From Epiperipatus broadwayi (lineage: Eukaryota; Onychophora; Udeonychophora; Euonychophora; Peripatidae), in the NCBI GenBank assembly GCA_028023455.1, contig JAQFVV010000562.1:310001-374000 (forward strand): a stretch of 64,000 bases of DNA. Reading direction: 5' to 3'. Made by a program: the position numbers and the translations under genes. Under the pieces are notes generated by a model. It had not been told where the DNA came from. It worked only from the letters and a program-made list of their open reading frames with translations, and ran no database searches. This document shows, in pieces, positions 50,934-62,848 of the stretch (within the stretch, counting starts at the first letter, position 1; every line of letters begins with the position of its first letter).

Positions 50934-51383
50934 TGTGACTAATTAACTCTAGAAATAATGACAAGAGGGGTTGGTGAGCATAGAAGCATTGATGAAAAAA
51001 GTGAAATAGAAAAAGAATATTTTTACCCAATGAGTGGACATGGTAAAGCTGTAAGCCTAAAAGTAGAACAAATAAAGGAGTTAACCTGTAAAAAAACTGT
51101 TGTAATCTAAGGACTTCTAAAATATAAGAAAGTGTATCAATACAAGGTAATTGAAGGGACTGCGATTGTTTTTAGTTCCACTGTAAGTAATCGATATTAT
51201 GTATCATCAGATAACTGATAACACAATTGTAATGTTAATAATTCTTGGCTTTTTGTATCTTAATTTCATGTTATAAATGCTTTTTGTTTACTATAGTAAT
51301 AAATTAACTAAGTTACAAATCTGTATGAGTCCAATATTATTTATGCAATTTCAGCTGAGATTTAACTCCCTGAAAACAACGCA
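50934..51383 (+). repeat. 3' LTR of Gypsy 3
   Basis: Partner of 46547-47024, starting TGTGACTAATTAACTC after the purine tract. Its last ~60 bases are tandemly duplicated just outside (51359-51475). Confidence 0.8.
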
Positions 51384-52412
51384 TATATTCAATGTTAAAA
51401 CAATCATTTCAGCACAGTTTAAACTCCCTGAATACACTGCTTATATTCAATGTTAACTAATCATTTCTTAAATTAAACCCTTTAAAAACTGCCATTTTCT
51501 GTAATCATGACCAATATGAAGTTGGATCAATTCAGAAAAGTGATAACAGGGAATCCCTTGAATAAACTATCAACAATCATAATACTATGTGCATGCCTAG
51601 AGTGTAAAGCAAAGACTTGATTGTTAGGGAATCGGAAATCAGAAAGAAGATATTAATATTTGATTTCAATTTAAGCTGCACTCTAAATTTATGACTTCAA
51701 AATTTGAATTATAATTGTAGCTTAAAAATCAAAGTAATATGGTAAATGCTTATGAATAGCAAAAAGATTTTAAAAAAAAATTTAATACTTTGAAAGATAT
51801 GTAATTAGAAAGGTGAACTGAGATACAGCACAGATTATTTCATTACATGAATATAACTACTGCAACTAAGTTAGCTGCATATAAAACTGTTGTTTTACTT
51901 ACTGTACAGATGTGAAACTAGGACATTTTATTGACACAATACAAAATATAATGAGAATATTATAAAACCAATCAATATATTTTTCAACATGTTGAATTTG
52001 ATATTAAACAAAAATAATATTTTTTTAAAGTATTGGGGGGAATTATTGATTTTATAAAAGCTATTTGTTAAAAAATTTTCAATAGTCCACTATTACAAAA
52101 TCATACTTTCATTTGATCAGACATAAGAAACAAATGATCGACATGTGCTAAGATGTCGTTATGTAGTAGGTTTTAGTATGTTTTCGGGCAGATACTGTTT
52201 GCTTTCTAAAGAGCAAATTTATTTTTGTTATTTGTTGTTTTTCGAGTAAAAATCCACAAGAAGAGAAGCTAAGCAAGAAATTAAAAGCTTTTAATATATT
52301 TTGTAAAACATTCTGGCAAAATTATTACTGTATATTACTATTAGCATAGCATTCCAATTCCTTTAATACTATATATTTAAGATACACAGTTTAGATTGAC
52401 CAACAATATTTT
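51384..52412. other. Noncoding, with a ~60-bp tandem duplication at its left edge
   Basis: 51359-51419 and 51420-51475 are two diverged copies of a segment with TTTAA(A)CTCCCTGAA and TATTCAATGTTAA. The rest shows no gene. Confidence 0.6.
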
Positions 52413-52779
52413 CAGAGGCAAAACTCTCCCTACAGTCATGCCACTTGGTGCATGCCATAGTAATCAATGGATGCATGAAGGTTTGTGCATAAAATCTCTA
52501 TCTAATGCCTACTCATCCAATATCCCCAGACTGGTTTCTCGCTTGTGGCTTTCATCAGTGAGGGGCATATTCTGGGAATATTGGATGAGTAGACACTAAA
52601 TAGGGGAATTTTATTCATCACCAAGGCGCCTCTCTGATGAAAGCCACAAGCTAGAAACTAATCTTGGGATAGTAGATGTGCAGGCATTAGATATGGATTT
52701 CATGCACAAACTTTTCTGCAGCCACAGATTATTCTGTCTTACATTGACTGGCGCTACTGTATGGAGAGTTTTGCCACTG
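52413..52779. mobile_element. 367-bp hairpin element with CAG-type inverted ends
   Basis: Begins CAGAGGCAAAACTCTCC and ends with the mirror of CAGTGGCAAAACTCTCC. The inverted similarity continues across about 150 bases per arm, including a CTTGTGGCTTTCATCAG block at 52540-52557 and its mirror at 52637-52653. CAG(T/A)GG ends recall hAT-type MITEs, but the 8-base flanks (AATATTTT and TGAAACAC) do not match, so a target duplication is not supported. A short inner palindrome (ACTCATCCAATAT with its mirror at 52578-52590) is also present. Confidence 0.6.
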
Positions 52780-53630
52780 TGAAACACAGCTTGTGTAAGC
52801 ATAAAGAATGGTGATTATTTAATATTTTTACAGCTTGAAGCCATGAGTCGTCATAAGGTTTATTCCCTTCCCTGCTTTCAATAAGATTGATTTTTTTTAA
52901 TTTAAATTTTTTGTGCCGCTTGCAATAGTTGATATAATTAAAGCAGAAATACTGAAAAACTCCAGTGAGCTGTATGTATATTAACTGTCAGTGAATGTTA
53001 TGCTTATATACGATCAAAGCTAAAGTACAGATAATTTCATCCATACTTATGTTTGCAGACGGTTAGTTTAAGTAGAGCTCCCTGGAGTTTCCTTATTTGC
53101 GCATTAATGTCTACATTCAAGCTATCAAAAACTTGGAAATATAATAAATGACTTAATACCTCTTTTTTTCATTTTATTCAACGATCAACTATTTAAACTT
53201 CTTCAAAGTATATGTGTTCAGATGCATATCCTTTTCCTTAGTTAATGCATTTGAAAATTGGTAGCGGTTAATATATCATTTGTATATATATATAGAGGAC
53301 TAATTAAAACTGTTTATTTCTTCACCTTTGTCTTTATTTATTAATGTCTTCTATTGTTTGAAAGAATATTGCCATATTTGTTCTATGCTTCCTTAATTTA
53401 TTAACTTCTTACTATATCTTTGATTAAATTAATTTACTCTTATTATCTGCCTTGAGATTGATTTAGGTCAACGCAACACACATATATATTAATACTACTT
53501 AATCTAATTTCTTGCATTCGCAGCCTTGACATTTTTTATTTCGTGTAGTGATTGTAATATCATACCTAGTCCAGATATAAATTATAAATTAAAGTTAAAG
53601 ACTAACATTATTTTAGTAAACAAAAAAATA
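52780..53630. other. Noncoding, nothing recognised
   Basis: AT-rich sequence with an AT tract at 53282-53294. No gene or repeat recognised. Confidence 0.5.
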
Positions 53631-53768
53631 TATAAGGGATTCGAATTCAGACTTTCACACGACTCTCAACTATCCAAGCCATCTCATATGTGATCAGGTG
53701 TATCGGCAATATAAGATGGCTTGGAGAGTTGAGGGTCGTGTGAAAGTCTCAGTTCGAATCTCTTATGT
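53631..53768. repeat. 138-bp near-perfect hairpin with tRNA B-box-like ends
   Basis: Arms 53631-53690 and 53709-53768, with only a handful of mismatches, close an ~18-base loop. The right arm reads CAGTTCGAATCTC, which fits a tRNA B box, and the left arm carries its mirror. The size would suit a microRNA-like precursor, a pair of inverted tRNA/SINE fragments, or a tiny fold-back element; nothing decides between these. Confidence 0.7.
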
Positions 53769-54181
53769 ATTACATTATATGTGCAGGTAGGGTGTGTTTG
53801 TACAGTGTATTAAACAAGAAATAGTAATGGAATTAGATAACAATATTTGGATTTAAACTTTTACCAAATAATAACTAGAAGATGGGGAGAATTTGAAGCA
53901 CTTCGCATCACATATTGCTTTAGAATTGTTAATCAATTAAAAATTGATAAATTGTTAATGATGATATAATTTCTAATCTTTAACCTAATAAAGAATTAGT
54001 AACAATCATTAACGTCTTTATCTAAAATAAACTGTATCCATTTTAGGAATATATTTTGTCATTTATATCTATTTCTGCAATTTAAGAATAAAACAGTATG
54101 TTGATGTTATGTGATGCACTGTGGCTTCTTTATCCGAGTAAGCAATCTGGCAGCCACATCAAACTATAGTACTTTCATTCG

Positions 54182-54290
54182 GTACACGCTACAGTTATCA
54201 ATGGATGCTAAAAGATTTGATAATAAAATTCCTATCTGCGTTCTATTCATCCAATATTTTCAAACTAGTATCTAATTTACACTAGAAGGA
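54182..54290 (+). repeat. Diverged partial copy of the 52413 hairpin family
   Basis: Matches 52455-52560 in order: TATCAATGGATG, AAAATTCCTATCTG, TATTCATCCAATAT, AAACTAGTATCTA. This shows the hairpin is a repeated family. Confidence 0.5.
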
Positions 54291-55342
54291 GGGACACGGC
54301 CATTTTAGGAGATTGTGGAGGCATAAGAAATGGTGTGCATTTGATGTTTAATTTTTAAGAATGTATGGTAGTATAGAAGTTTTAAATTAATATAAAAAAA
54401 AAACCAAACCCCCATAGATAAATTTGTAAGCATGTCGGTAAGAATTTATTATTTAAATAAACATTTGCATGTGTGCATAAAATTAGTACACGTGTACGTA
54501 TATATGTGTGTGCCTAAAATCAATAAACATACAGATTGAATGTAAAATTGTTATTAATCGCAAATAAAGGCAACATAAAATAAATACTTAAAATTTTTAT
54601 TAGATAAAAAAAATAACAAAATAATTTGAAAATGGATGACAATTTTTAAAATATCTATTTAGAAAGAAAAATCCATCTTGCTGAGAAATAACAAACATTA
54701 AAGTAACCATGGTAACAGATTGATTGATAGCTAAATGAAAATATCTTCGAATCAAAACATCGTAAAGTGGGTACCTCAGTGTATTAAATCTATTCATTTT
54801 TTTTCTTCAAGAAATCAAGATTTACAAATCTTCTGCACCAGCCGGAATCCATAGGAATCTTCATCACAGAAAGCAAACTTTAATTACTTCAGTGGAAATT
54901 CTAGGATTTCATAGAGATCTATTTGAGTGATTACTTCATTAGTTATTGTAAGAATTTAGACAAGATCCAAATAAATAGAACTTTGAAGCATCTCGACCTT
55001 TAGATATTTACTATATAAAATATAGTTAATTTAAAACAATCCATTCTTTGGTTTTGTAATGACAAAAGGTGTTCCACTTCTGTCAACATATGGTGTGAAT
55101 ATTTGTCTAAAATCGGGAAAATATCCATGTCCGGTTTTTAGGCATGTCAAAATCGGGGCAATAAGTCACATTTCAGGATAAAGAATATTAAAAGAAGTCT
55201 GTCTTTTATTACAAAGACTAACATTCTTTCTGGTATCAATTTTGTGTGAAGTAGAGATGGCATTTTAAGAGATTTCATGTCAGTTGGTACTAGCAGTGGC
55301 ATCGTGAAATAATTTCCATTTGATGTCACTGTTAAATATATT
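54291..55342. other. No recognised feature
   Basis: Minus-strand frames at 54600-54797 and 55147-55329 are short and show no family signature. They lie on the same strand as the chemoreceptor-like frame at 55343 and might be decayed downstream parts of it, but I cannot link them. Confidence 0.35.
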
Positions 55343-55561
55343 TTACTTCAGCACTACGATACTCTCCAATGGGGCATCTTCACCAATATCAAATGGAAAA
55401 TATGTGCTCGATGGAATAACAAATAAGCCATCGGACATATCTACCTCAGAAAATGGTGGTTCCCACGATCTTAGGAAAGTCAGAAAAATGGCAATCATGA
55501 CAGGAGCCACATATATAAACACAACTGGAAAACAGTCCAAGAGACTGGAGTAAAGACTCAT
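55343..55561 (-). pseudogene. Possible membrane-protein exon, faintly chemoreceptor-like
   Basis: A 72-codon minus-strand frame contains one strong hydrophobic segment (PVVFIYVAPVMIAIFLTFL, residues about 12-30). It is followed by an acidic stretch and a VIPSSTYFPFDIGEDAPLE segment. A transmembrane helix followed by a P-x-x-x-Y-x-PFD motif recalls the extracellular loop of insect odorant receptors. Composition is less AT-rich than the surroundings. An acceptor-like TTTTTCAG lies about 40 bases upstream. The frame stops at once after LESIVVLK, so it is partial or broken. Family assignment is a guess. Confidence 0.3.
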
Positions 55562-55949
55562 TTTCCAAAAACTTATTTACTAAAAGTTTCTAGAAGCTGA
55601 AAAATATTGCTGCTTAAATCTAAGCAAAAATACAGTTGTGACGTCATAATAGAAAATCACTATTTATTATTATTCAATAAAATTATATATATATTATTAA
55701 TTTGGAATTTATTATATATATATGTTATTATCTTGAATAAACATTTATTTTTTATAATTATTTATTTTTAAGTTGTTAATACTTTATTGGAATTTTTTTT
55801 AAAAATAATATATATATACGAAAAATACTTCAGTTGTAGCAAGACGTTTTATTAAAGAATGATATGTATGCAAGTATAATAAAAAGAAAAACACACTTAT
55901 TCAAATGTTATTAATAGACTTAATTTTGTCAATAAACTGATTATTTATT

Positions 55950-55957
<8 letters not shown>
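55562..55957. other. Noncoding, nothing recognised
   Basis: Very AT-rich with several short TA runs. Confidence 0.5.
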
Positions 55958-56027
<70 letters not shown>

Positions 56028-56028
56028 T
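55958..56028. repeat. (TTA)n microsatellite
   Basis: About 23 perfect units following three TTTA units. Confidence 0.95.
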
Positions 56029-58707
56029 TTAATCGCTTATCTATTATTTGAAGTTTAAGTATTACCAACAACAAACTCTTGTGAACAAGGATAGCAATCC
56101 TAATTCCACACACACATACACACAGAGAGAGAGATAGAGAAAAAGAGGAATAACATATTAGGGATGTGGTTTAGGTAATAATACAATAAATAAGTCGGCA
56201 TAGTATTTTTGTAATATATATATTTGATAATTTTCATTAGTATTTGTTACATGACATCTTGCCTTTCAATAATGAACTAATCCAGATCATGTCTTATCTT
56301 GATCAGATTGAGCATTTACTATCTCAAACTAATGCATATACAAACAGATAACACATAGCCAATGGCAAGCAAGGGCCAATACATGATGATGTTTACTGAA
56401 TCCGAATGTTTTCAATTAAGGATGGGAATCTGGCAATAAATAGTCAAGCTTTTTCAAATAGGCTCAGAGAACTACTGTCACGGAGCTGAATGACAGACAC
56501 CCACCCCAGGCAAGCTGTCATATACAGCCGAAAGTGTCACCAGGTCTACTCACAAGCCAGGCTGTTACAGAACAGCTAAAAGTAGAAGAAAATCTATAAA
56601 GGCACATTAAGTCCCCTCTGCCGTAATTCACCTTAGATTTTGACGCTATATTTCAATAACTGTTGCCTCTGGAATGTGTCCAATGTAAATATAATGTAAA
56701 TGCACAAATGTTTCTGAAGAAAAATATTCTTTCTTAAGTATTTCAAAACTTTACTTAATTGGAAACACCATTATTGTATTATCAATTATCTATTCGAATA
56801 ATAGTAAAGAAGATTGTATTTTAGAAAGTTATCGTTGAGATAATCTTTCTAACATAAATTATAATTCTGCCACTCACATGAAATTTATGTTTCAACTCAA
56901 AATAAAATATTTTTTAGTAAGTTTATTACAGTTCATTCCCTTCTCAGGCCTAAAAAAAATTGACATGAATTTATAATAATACAATACCAGGAATCAATAA
57001 TCTGCAGCTCGCGAGACGCAAACATAACGCATTTTATATTTTCAGTAGTAATATATAAATATTTACATGACTCTAAAAAAAAATAGAGAGAGAGAAAAGC
57101 TATTTTTCTTGTTGCTTTTAAGATTTGGCGTTATTACAAAATAACAATTATTGGATAAGGTAATGTTTAAATTGTAGAAGTTTATGAAGAATTTAAACCG
57201 TCAATTTTTTTTTTTTTTTGTCTATTTCTTTTTTAAAAAATTTCAATTTTCGTTAAAACAAATGTTCAATAGTATCACAATCTTTGAGAAGTCAATATTT
57301 TTTATCATTCTATTTTTCATCTTCTTTGCCACACTTTTTTGATAGGCATGTTTAAACCAAATGCATCTGCTGATTTAGATGGTTGTAGAATCCTACATAT
57401 TGATTCTTTCTATAATTTTGCTTTCAGTGATTTTAAAATCTTAAGAATGCACAATTTGTGTGCGCATTATTACGCAATGTAAATAAAGTTTATTATTTAA
57501 TCAAATAAATACCATGTAGTCAATATACGAATAAAATATTTCATTATCATACTATAGATAATCTACATATGCGTACCTTAAATATGCTAATCACAAATAA
57601 TTATTCATATACACCCCTCCTCCTCCCTTTAAGACTTTTTCGTGTGTTGGTGTAAAGGAAGCGTAATAGTGGCGCGTGTGATTTGTCTACTACAAAGCAG
57701 CCAAGTCTGTGCATACTGTTGATAAGATAATTGCCTTAGTTTAAGTTCAAGGTTTGCAACGTATATGTATATATTGCAGTCGTACCAAAATTAAGGAAGG
57801 GAAAAATTTCTTCATTTAAAATATAAAATTAATGGATTATAATTATTTAGTGTTCACACTTACAAATTGACACACACGGAAGCAGAAGCGTATTTATACT
57901 CTTTATTCTTTTTTTTTATTTGTTACTGATGTTTAATAAATCTATTTTGTTACTTCAAATTGTACTTGACTTTTATTTAATGTTACCGATGACTTGCCAA
58001 TTAGTATTGAGATAATACCGTCAGGGCATAGCAAAGACATCAACTTCAAATAGAATATTTTTAATATACTATATTTTGGAGGTCCGGTTTCAATTTCGAT
58101 TTATTCGAAGATTCTATACACAACTAATTTCCCTGTAGTACTTATATCTCCTTTATATTCTTTTTGACTTGTTAAATGTAACAATAAAACATTGAAAACT
58201 GTGCTAAAATTTTAGCATCGAGTTATTGGTCTATTTTTAACAATTACCAAGATATTTAAATCCATTTATATTTTTAAATTGATAAACTATATGGAATGTT
58301 TCAGGAGTTTCTTCCAATATTGGCGGATAAAGAACTTCACGTTTATGTATACTAACTACGAATCAAATATCCATAATGGTTGCATGCAACAGGTTAAATC
58401 CTTTTGCAGATTAGCTTTTGAATTGAGAAAAATACATCAATCATATCGTGCTACAAATCCAGAAACCAATATATGAATTTCTTATTGTGCTTTTAGTTAC
58501 TTCAAATTGAAATTTATCTACGAACCTTAACCATAACTCTTTATGAAGCAATCTATAAGTATTTCAAATACCATTGTCAAAAGATATAACCAATTTTGGA
58601 GATATTGCACACAATTGTTTACTATCAGATGTTTTGAAATGTCTTGCTTATAACAATGGGTGTTCTTAATGAATCATGTAAAAACTGCTTAATACACATA
58701 ACCAACT
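56029..58707. other. Noncoding, two GC-richer patches
   Basis: No gene recognised. Patches at 56450-56640 and 57615-57720 are noticeably richer in GC than the rest and may be remnants of host exons, a regulatory region or short elements. Neither holds an open frame of note. Confidence 0.45.
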
Positions 58708-59360
58708 TTACCACTCACTGCTTAATTTCAAATCTTGCTAATGACATGGTTTCAAAATTCAGTCATTTTACATGACCAAATCCATAAAATCAATACATAA
58801 ATCCTAATTTGGCTCCTGTATTTTTCTCTTACATTTCTTGATAACAAAACTTGATGTCTCTACTGTTCCTTGATTCCCTAAAACCACCCTAAATCACTGC
58901 AATATCTCTATTTGAAAGCAAGTTATCCAGCAAATATTTTAAAACTACTTGTTGTCATAAACAAGTATTAATCATTTAACAACTTTACAAGTTTTTTTTA
59001 CCTTTAGAGTGTAATTAATGGAAATGATAAAGGTAACATTTAAAATAAGCAAGAACAGTATCCTGAACCATACATATATATATAATTCTATAAATGATCA
59101 ATGAATTAGAACTAAAATATGCTCACCCATATTTTATACTTTTCAGGCATCTTCCTCAGACCCTGATTCTAGTTTTGGACTCACAAAAAGCTCTTGTGAC
59201 TTCACTAAGCTAGGTTTTTTGTTTGAACTATATCTTTAAATGATTCCATTCATATATCAAAATAATTGTTCTTCTTGTTCTAAATTTCATTAACCTTTAA
59301 AAGAAGACTCTCAATAATTAAAAAGAATTTTATTATAACAAAAGAATTTTTATTGTATTA
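58708..59360. repeat. Genomic repeat A, copy 2
   Basis: Partner of 1-640. Here it passes without interruption through (TC)n(TA)n into repeat B, giving the uninterrupted structure of the locus. Confidence 0.87.
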
Positions 59361-59364
59361 TTTA

Positions 59365-59412
<48 letters not shown>
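59361..59412. repeat. (TC)n(TA)n microsatellite between A and B
   Basis: A TC run followed by a TA run. The TA part corresponds to the tract split at 637-670 and 36505-36531 in copy 1. Confidence 0.95.
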
Positions 59413-59418
<6 letters not shown>

Positions 59419-60919
59419 ATATTAAAGGAATTATTTACAGAATATATGTTTGTATGAAATAAAAAACTATACATAGACTGGAGATTGGGTCTGTCATAAT
59501 TAATCTTTAATTTCCAAAATGGTTAGCCCTCAATTCTTTTCGATATATTTATATATACATTCAAGGTCATAATGGCATCTGTCTATAAAAATTTTGTAAT
59601 TATAACAATGAACACCAAGCAAGGTTTTTTAAAATAAATAATTCTATGCATATATTATTTAGTTATCTGCTATAAATGTTTATCTTATTGATCATATTTT
59701 AATCAGGTGTCTGACCATGCATTAAAAATCTTGAAAAATCACGTTCTGAATGGCGGGAGGGGGGAAAGTAAAAGGTTAATAGTGTTAAATTGGGATAGTA
59801 TTGTTGAGATTGTAATAATATCTATCCATAAGCGTTTTGGAAAATGAAAGTGGTACTCTAAAAAATTAAGATATGGTGTAATAAAATAAATTTGAGGATG
59901 AGATTGAATATAATTTTTTAAGGGTTGATTTGGTCCTCAAATCATCAGTGAATATAATCTGCATATCTTATATAAAAAATTGTATAAAAGATATATGATT
60001 TGATTATCAGCATCAATTTTAATTAAATCAAATTATACTGTCTGGATAAGAGATATCTGAAGTTAAAATTAATACCAGAGTAAATACTTAGATTATTTTT
60101 TACCCACGTATGTAAAATTAAATTGGAAGGCAAAAGAATAGAAAAAATGACATGTTAACCATACAAAAAACACTTTATTTTGCTGACAGAAATAATGAAT
60201 GAAAATATTAGCTCCTTACTGTTCATGATGAAAATTATTTAAATAAGAATGAAGATATTAAGACGAATGTGTTTAACGACACTAAGATAGAATAAAAGAA
60301 AAATCATGGAGATATAAAGTTGAAAAAAATATATACTTAATCTAAATTTACAGAAACCATATACTTCTTCAAACAGTGAATTACCTATTGATTTGAAAAG
60401 ACCTGTGCCAATTAGAATAATAGTTAGTCTACGAACAAAAAAAATATTTTAAATAATATATCAATTTGGCAATTAAAAAAGGGTTATAATCAGAAATAAA
60501 TAATCAGAACAAAAGATTACATTTTTAGCATTCATTATAGGAAATGTATTTTAATGACAAAATTGATTAACAACTAAATTTTTATCAGTAAGATGAATTC
60601 TGAAAAATAAATGCATTTGCAAAAAAATTATTTGTTAAAATATTAAAATTTCAATTTTTATTGCAACGAAAAAACAATAAAAAAAAAGGGGGAGGACAGT
60701 TTTGGAAATGAGCATTGTTTAATTTTTAAAGTTTCCTGCTTAAAAAAACCAACATATTCAAATAAAAGCTGGATTGTAAAGATATCACAAAACTATTGAG
60801 GTAAAAATATTTAATTAAATTTTGCAAAAATAAGAATATATTGATAAATAAATTCGGTGTAAAGTTGGCTATCTGATATAGGTAAAGTCAAATATGTACA
60901 CTAAAAACTTTTTCATGCC

Positions 60920-61015
60920 AAGCGTTTGTAGATGAGAGGTCAGCGTAGCTGCCTTGCAAGCAAGCAGTTGCTCAGCGACAGTTGTCGCATGTTCACTTCC
61001 CAGCCGATCCTTTGA
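60920..61015 (+). mobile_element. tRNA-like (SINE-like) segment, copy 2
   Basis: Partner of 38080-38170 with the same CTGCCTTGCAAGCAAGCAG arm. The B-box-like part reads GTTCACTTCC. It stands about 45 bases before the LINE 3' tail. Confidence 0.35.
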
Positions 61016-61163
61016 CATATGGAAAAAAAACTTTTTAATTTAATTTTTTTGAATGGATGTGATGTGATGTGATATATTGTGGCTTCTCCTTAAACAAAGT
61101 TAAGAATATCTCAGCAATTATGCCCATATAAACTGTTAGCCACTTTATTTTTCATTCTCCACT

Positions 61164-61580
61164 CTAAATTTTCCCATATTCTGCTCCATCCCATTTCCAC
61201 AACATAATCTTTGTCAACTCTATAACCGTTATATCTAAATCCCCCTTCTTTTTTCCCAAACCCAGCATAAAAAGCAATAATTCACTTTCTGTATAATCAC
61301 TTTTTTCATATTTTTTCTTCCATAACTTCATTAAGTTTACCCTTTCTGTTTTCAAGCATTTACATCCAATTAACAAATGGCTAATATTTTCTATTTCTTC
61401 CTTACATAATTTATAAAATAAATCACCCATATTTTGACATTTACATGTATATTCTCTTGTAGCTAAAGGTCCTGTTTGAGCCTTAAACAATAAACTATTT
61501 TCCTTACTATTATCATATATTAACTCACACCTAATATTCTGTTTATTTCTACATATATTTAAACTTATTTTACTCTCCAC
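61164..61580 (-). pseudogene. LINE C-terminal domain, 138 aa open
   Basis: An intact 138-codon frame beginning inside the LINE protein. It contains the C-x-C ... LC ... SHLL.GC pattern (residues about 46-75) seen at the C-terminus of many LINE polyproteins, thought to bind nucleic acid. It is followed by a Lys-rich tail and a KIMLWKWDGAEYG-type end. It is only a fragment, since the RT upstream is frame-shifted. The paralogue at about 38300-38740 is more decayed. Confidence 0.75.
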
Positions 61581-62121
61581 ACTATTTCTCCATCTCTATA
61601 ATTCATTATTCTTTATTAATAAATCTATTCTTTTATCCCATTCCTTACTACTATAACACTCAACAATCCTCTTAACACAATCATCCCATGTTTTATACAA
61701 ATATAAATTCTTTATCCAAATCATTTGCATACCGCATTACCTTTCTCATGCATCTTATTGCCTGCTCTTTACTCATATTCCAATTAAATACTATTTTGGC
61801 TATTCTTTTATTATCCATAAACTACAATCTACCAAACATTTTAATTTTACTTTTTGCATCTCTCATATGAAAACTTGACCATCCCATTTCTTCTTGAATT
61901 GCCTCCCTTGCTGTCCATACTTCTGCAACCAAAGCATGTCTTCCTACTTCTCTTTGAACTTTTTCTAAGTAATTTAATACTTCTTTACTAACATATAATG
62001 CATCATTACCATGTGTTAACCCTGCAACTGCAACTCCCTTTTATATAATTCTAGCTACATCATATTTATTATATGAAAACTGTTAATTTCTTTATCAATC
62101 CCTTTCTTTTCTTTGCTTCAT

Positions 62122-62440
62122 TTATCTATTTTTTCTCCCATTTATCCAAACATTTTTCTGATTACTTAAAATAATTCCCAAATAACTATTACTATTCACC
62201 ACACATAACTTAATATCTCCCAATAAAAATTCTACATCTTCTCTTTTCCCAGTATTAACCATCAATATATTTGATTTTTCTTCACTAAATTTAATCCTCA
62301 TCTCTTTACCCACCCTCGCACATGTCCTCAGCATAACTTCCATATCTTCTTTTTTTTTCTGCACACAAAAATATATCATCCGCAAAAATAAGACCTGACA
62401 AAATATATACTCCCTTACTACCTATTAACGTTATCTCTAT
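62122..62440 (-). pseudogene. LINE reverse transcriptase, C-terminal half of palm
   Basis: Reading down the minus strand: GLIFADDIFLC with the catalytic FADD (62375-62386), a frameshift in an A-run (62350-62358), then MLRTCARVGKEMRIKFSEEKSNIL (RT motif D, partial) and a SYLGIIL segment (motif E). FADD is the usual LINE form of the YxDD catalytic box. Confidence 0.8.
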
Positions 62441-62481
62441 CCCTCTTCCTAATCTTTCTATTGCTCTTTCTATTTCACTCA

Positions 62482-62848
62482 AATGTGATGTGATGTGATG
62501 TATTTGGCTTCTCCTTAAACGAAGTCAAGAATATCTCAGCAATTATGCCCAGATAAACCTGTTAGCCATTTTATTCTCCATTCTCCACTCTTAAGTTTTC
62601 CCATATTCTGCCCCATCCCATTTCCACAACATAATCTTTGTCAACTCTATGGCCTTTATATCTAAATCCCCCTTATCTCTTCACAAACTCATCATAAAAA
62701 CTAATAACTCATCTTCTGTATAGTCACTTTGTTCATGTCTATTCTCCCATAACTTCATTATTTGTTCCCTTTCTGCTTTCAAGCATTTACATTCAATCAA
62801 CAGATGTCTAATATTTTCTATACCTTCCTTACACAGTTTGCACACTAA
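62482..62848 (-). mobile_element. Second LINE 3' fragment, same family
   Basis: Repeats the 3' end of the neighbouring LINE (compare 61056-61420), including the TGTGATGTGATG tail and GGCTTCTCCTTAAAC. It lies head-to-tail with it. It is absent at the matching position of copy 1 (about 39455), where only a short junction is seen. Confidence 0.78.

Larger units (their letters stand above)
46547..51383 (+). mobile_element. Degenerate Ty3/Gypsy LTR retrotransposon 3
   Basis: Direct repeats at 46547-47024 and 50934-51383 (about 0.46 kb, roughly 80-85% identical by eye) flank a 3.9 kb interior with gag, protease, RT, RNase H and integrase remnants in that order on the plus strand. Dozens of stops and frameshifts make this the oldest of the three LTR elements. 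A purine-rich AATGAGGGGTAG precedes the 3' LTR. No clear target duplication. It belongs to a different Gypsy lineage from element 1, judged by the integrase wording (HPASN.LAEKAVQ). Confidence 0.88.
61056..62480 (-). mobile_element. 5'-truncated LINE, copy 2
   Basis: A non-LTR retrotransposon on the minus strand. The coding order is reverse transcriptase (FADD box at 62375-62386), then a C-terminal region with a cysteine/histidine cluster, then a 3' tail of ATCAC-type units (plus strand 61056-61073). The 5' part (endonuclease, most of RT) is absent. The exact LINE clade cannot be set by eye. Confidence 0.82.

Noticed and set aside
55320-55553. Plus-strand 77-codon frame
   Set aside because: Antisense to the membrane-protein-like minus-strand frame; hydrophilic and without motif.
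57615-57720. GC-richer patch as a host promoter or exon
   Set aside because: No open frame, splice signals or repeat partner that would support either.
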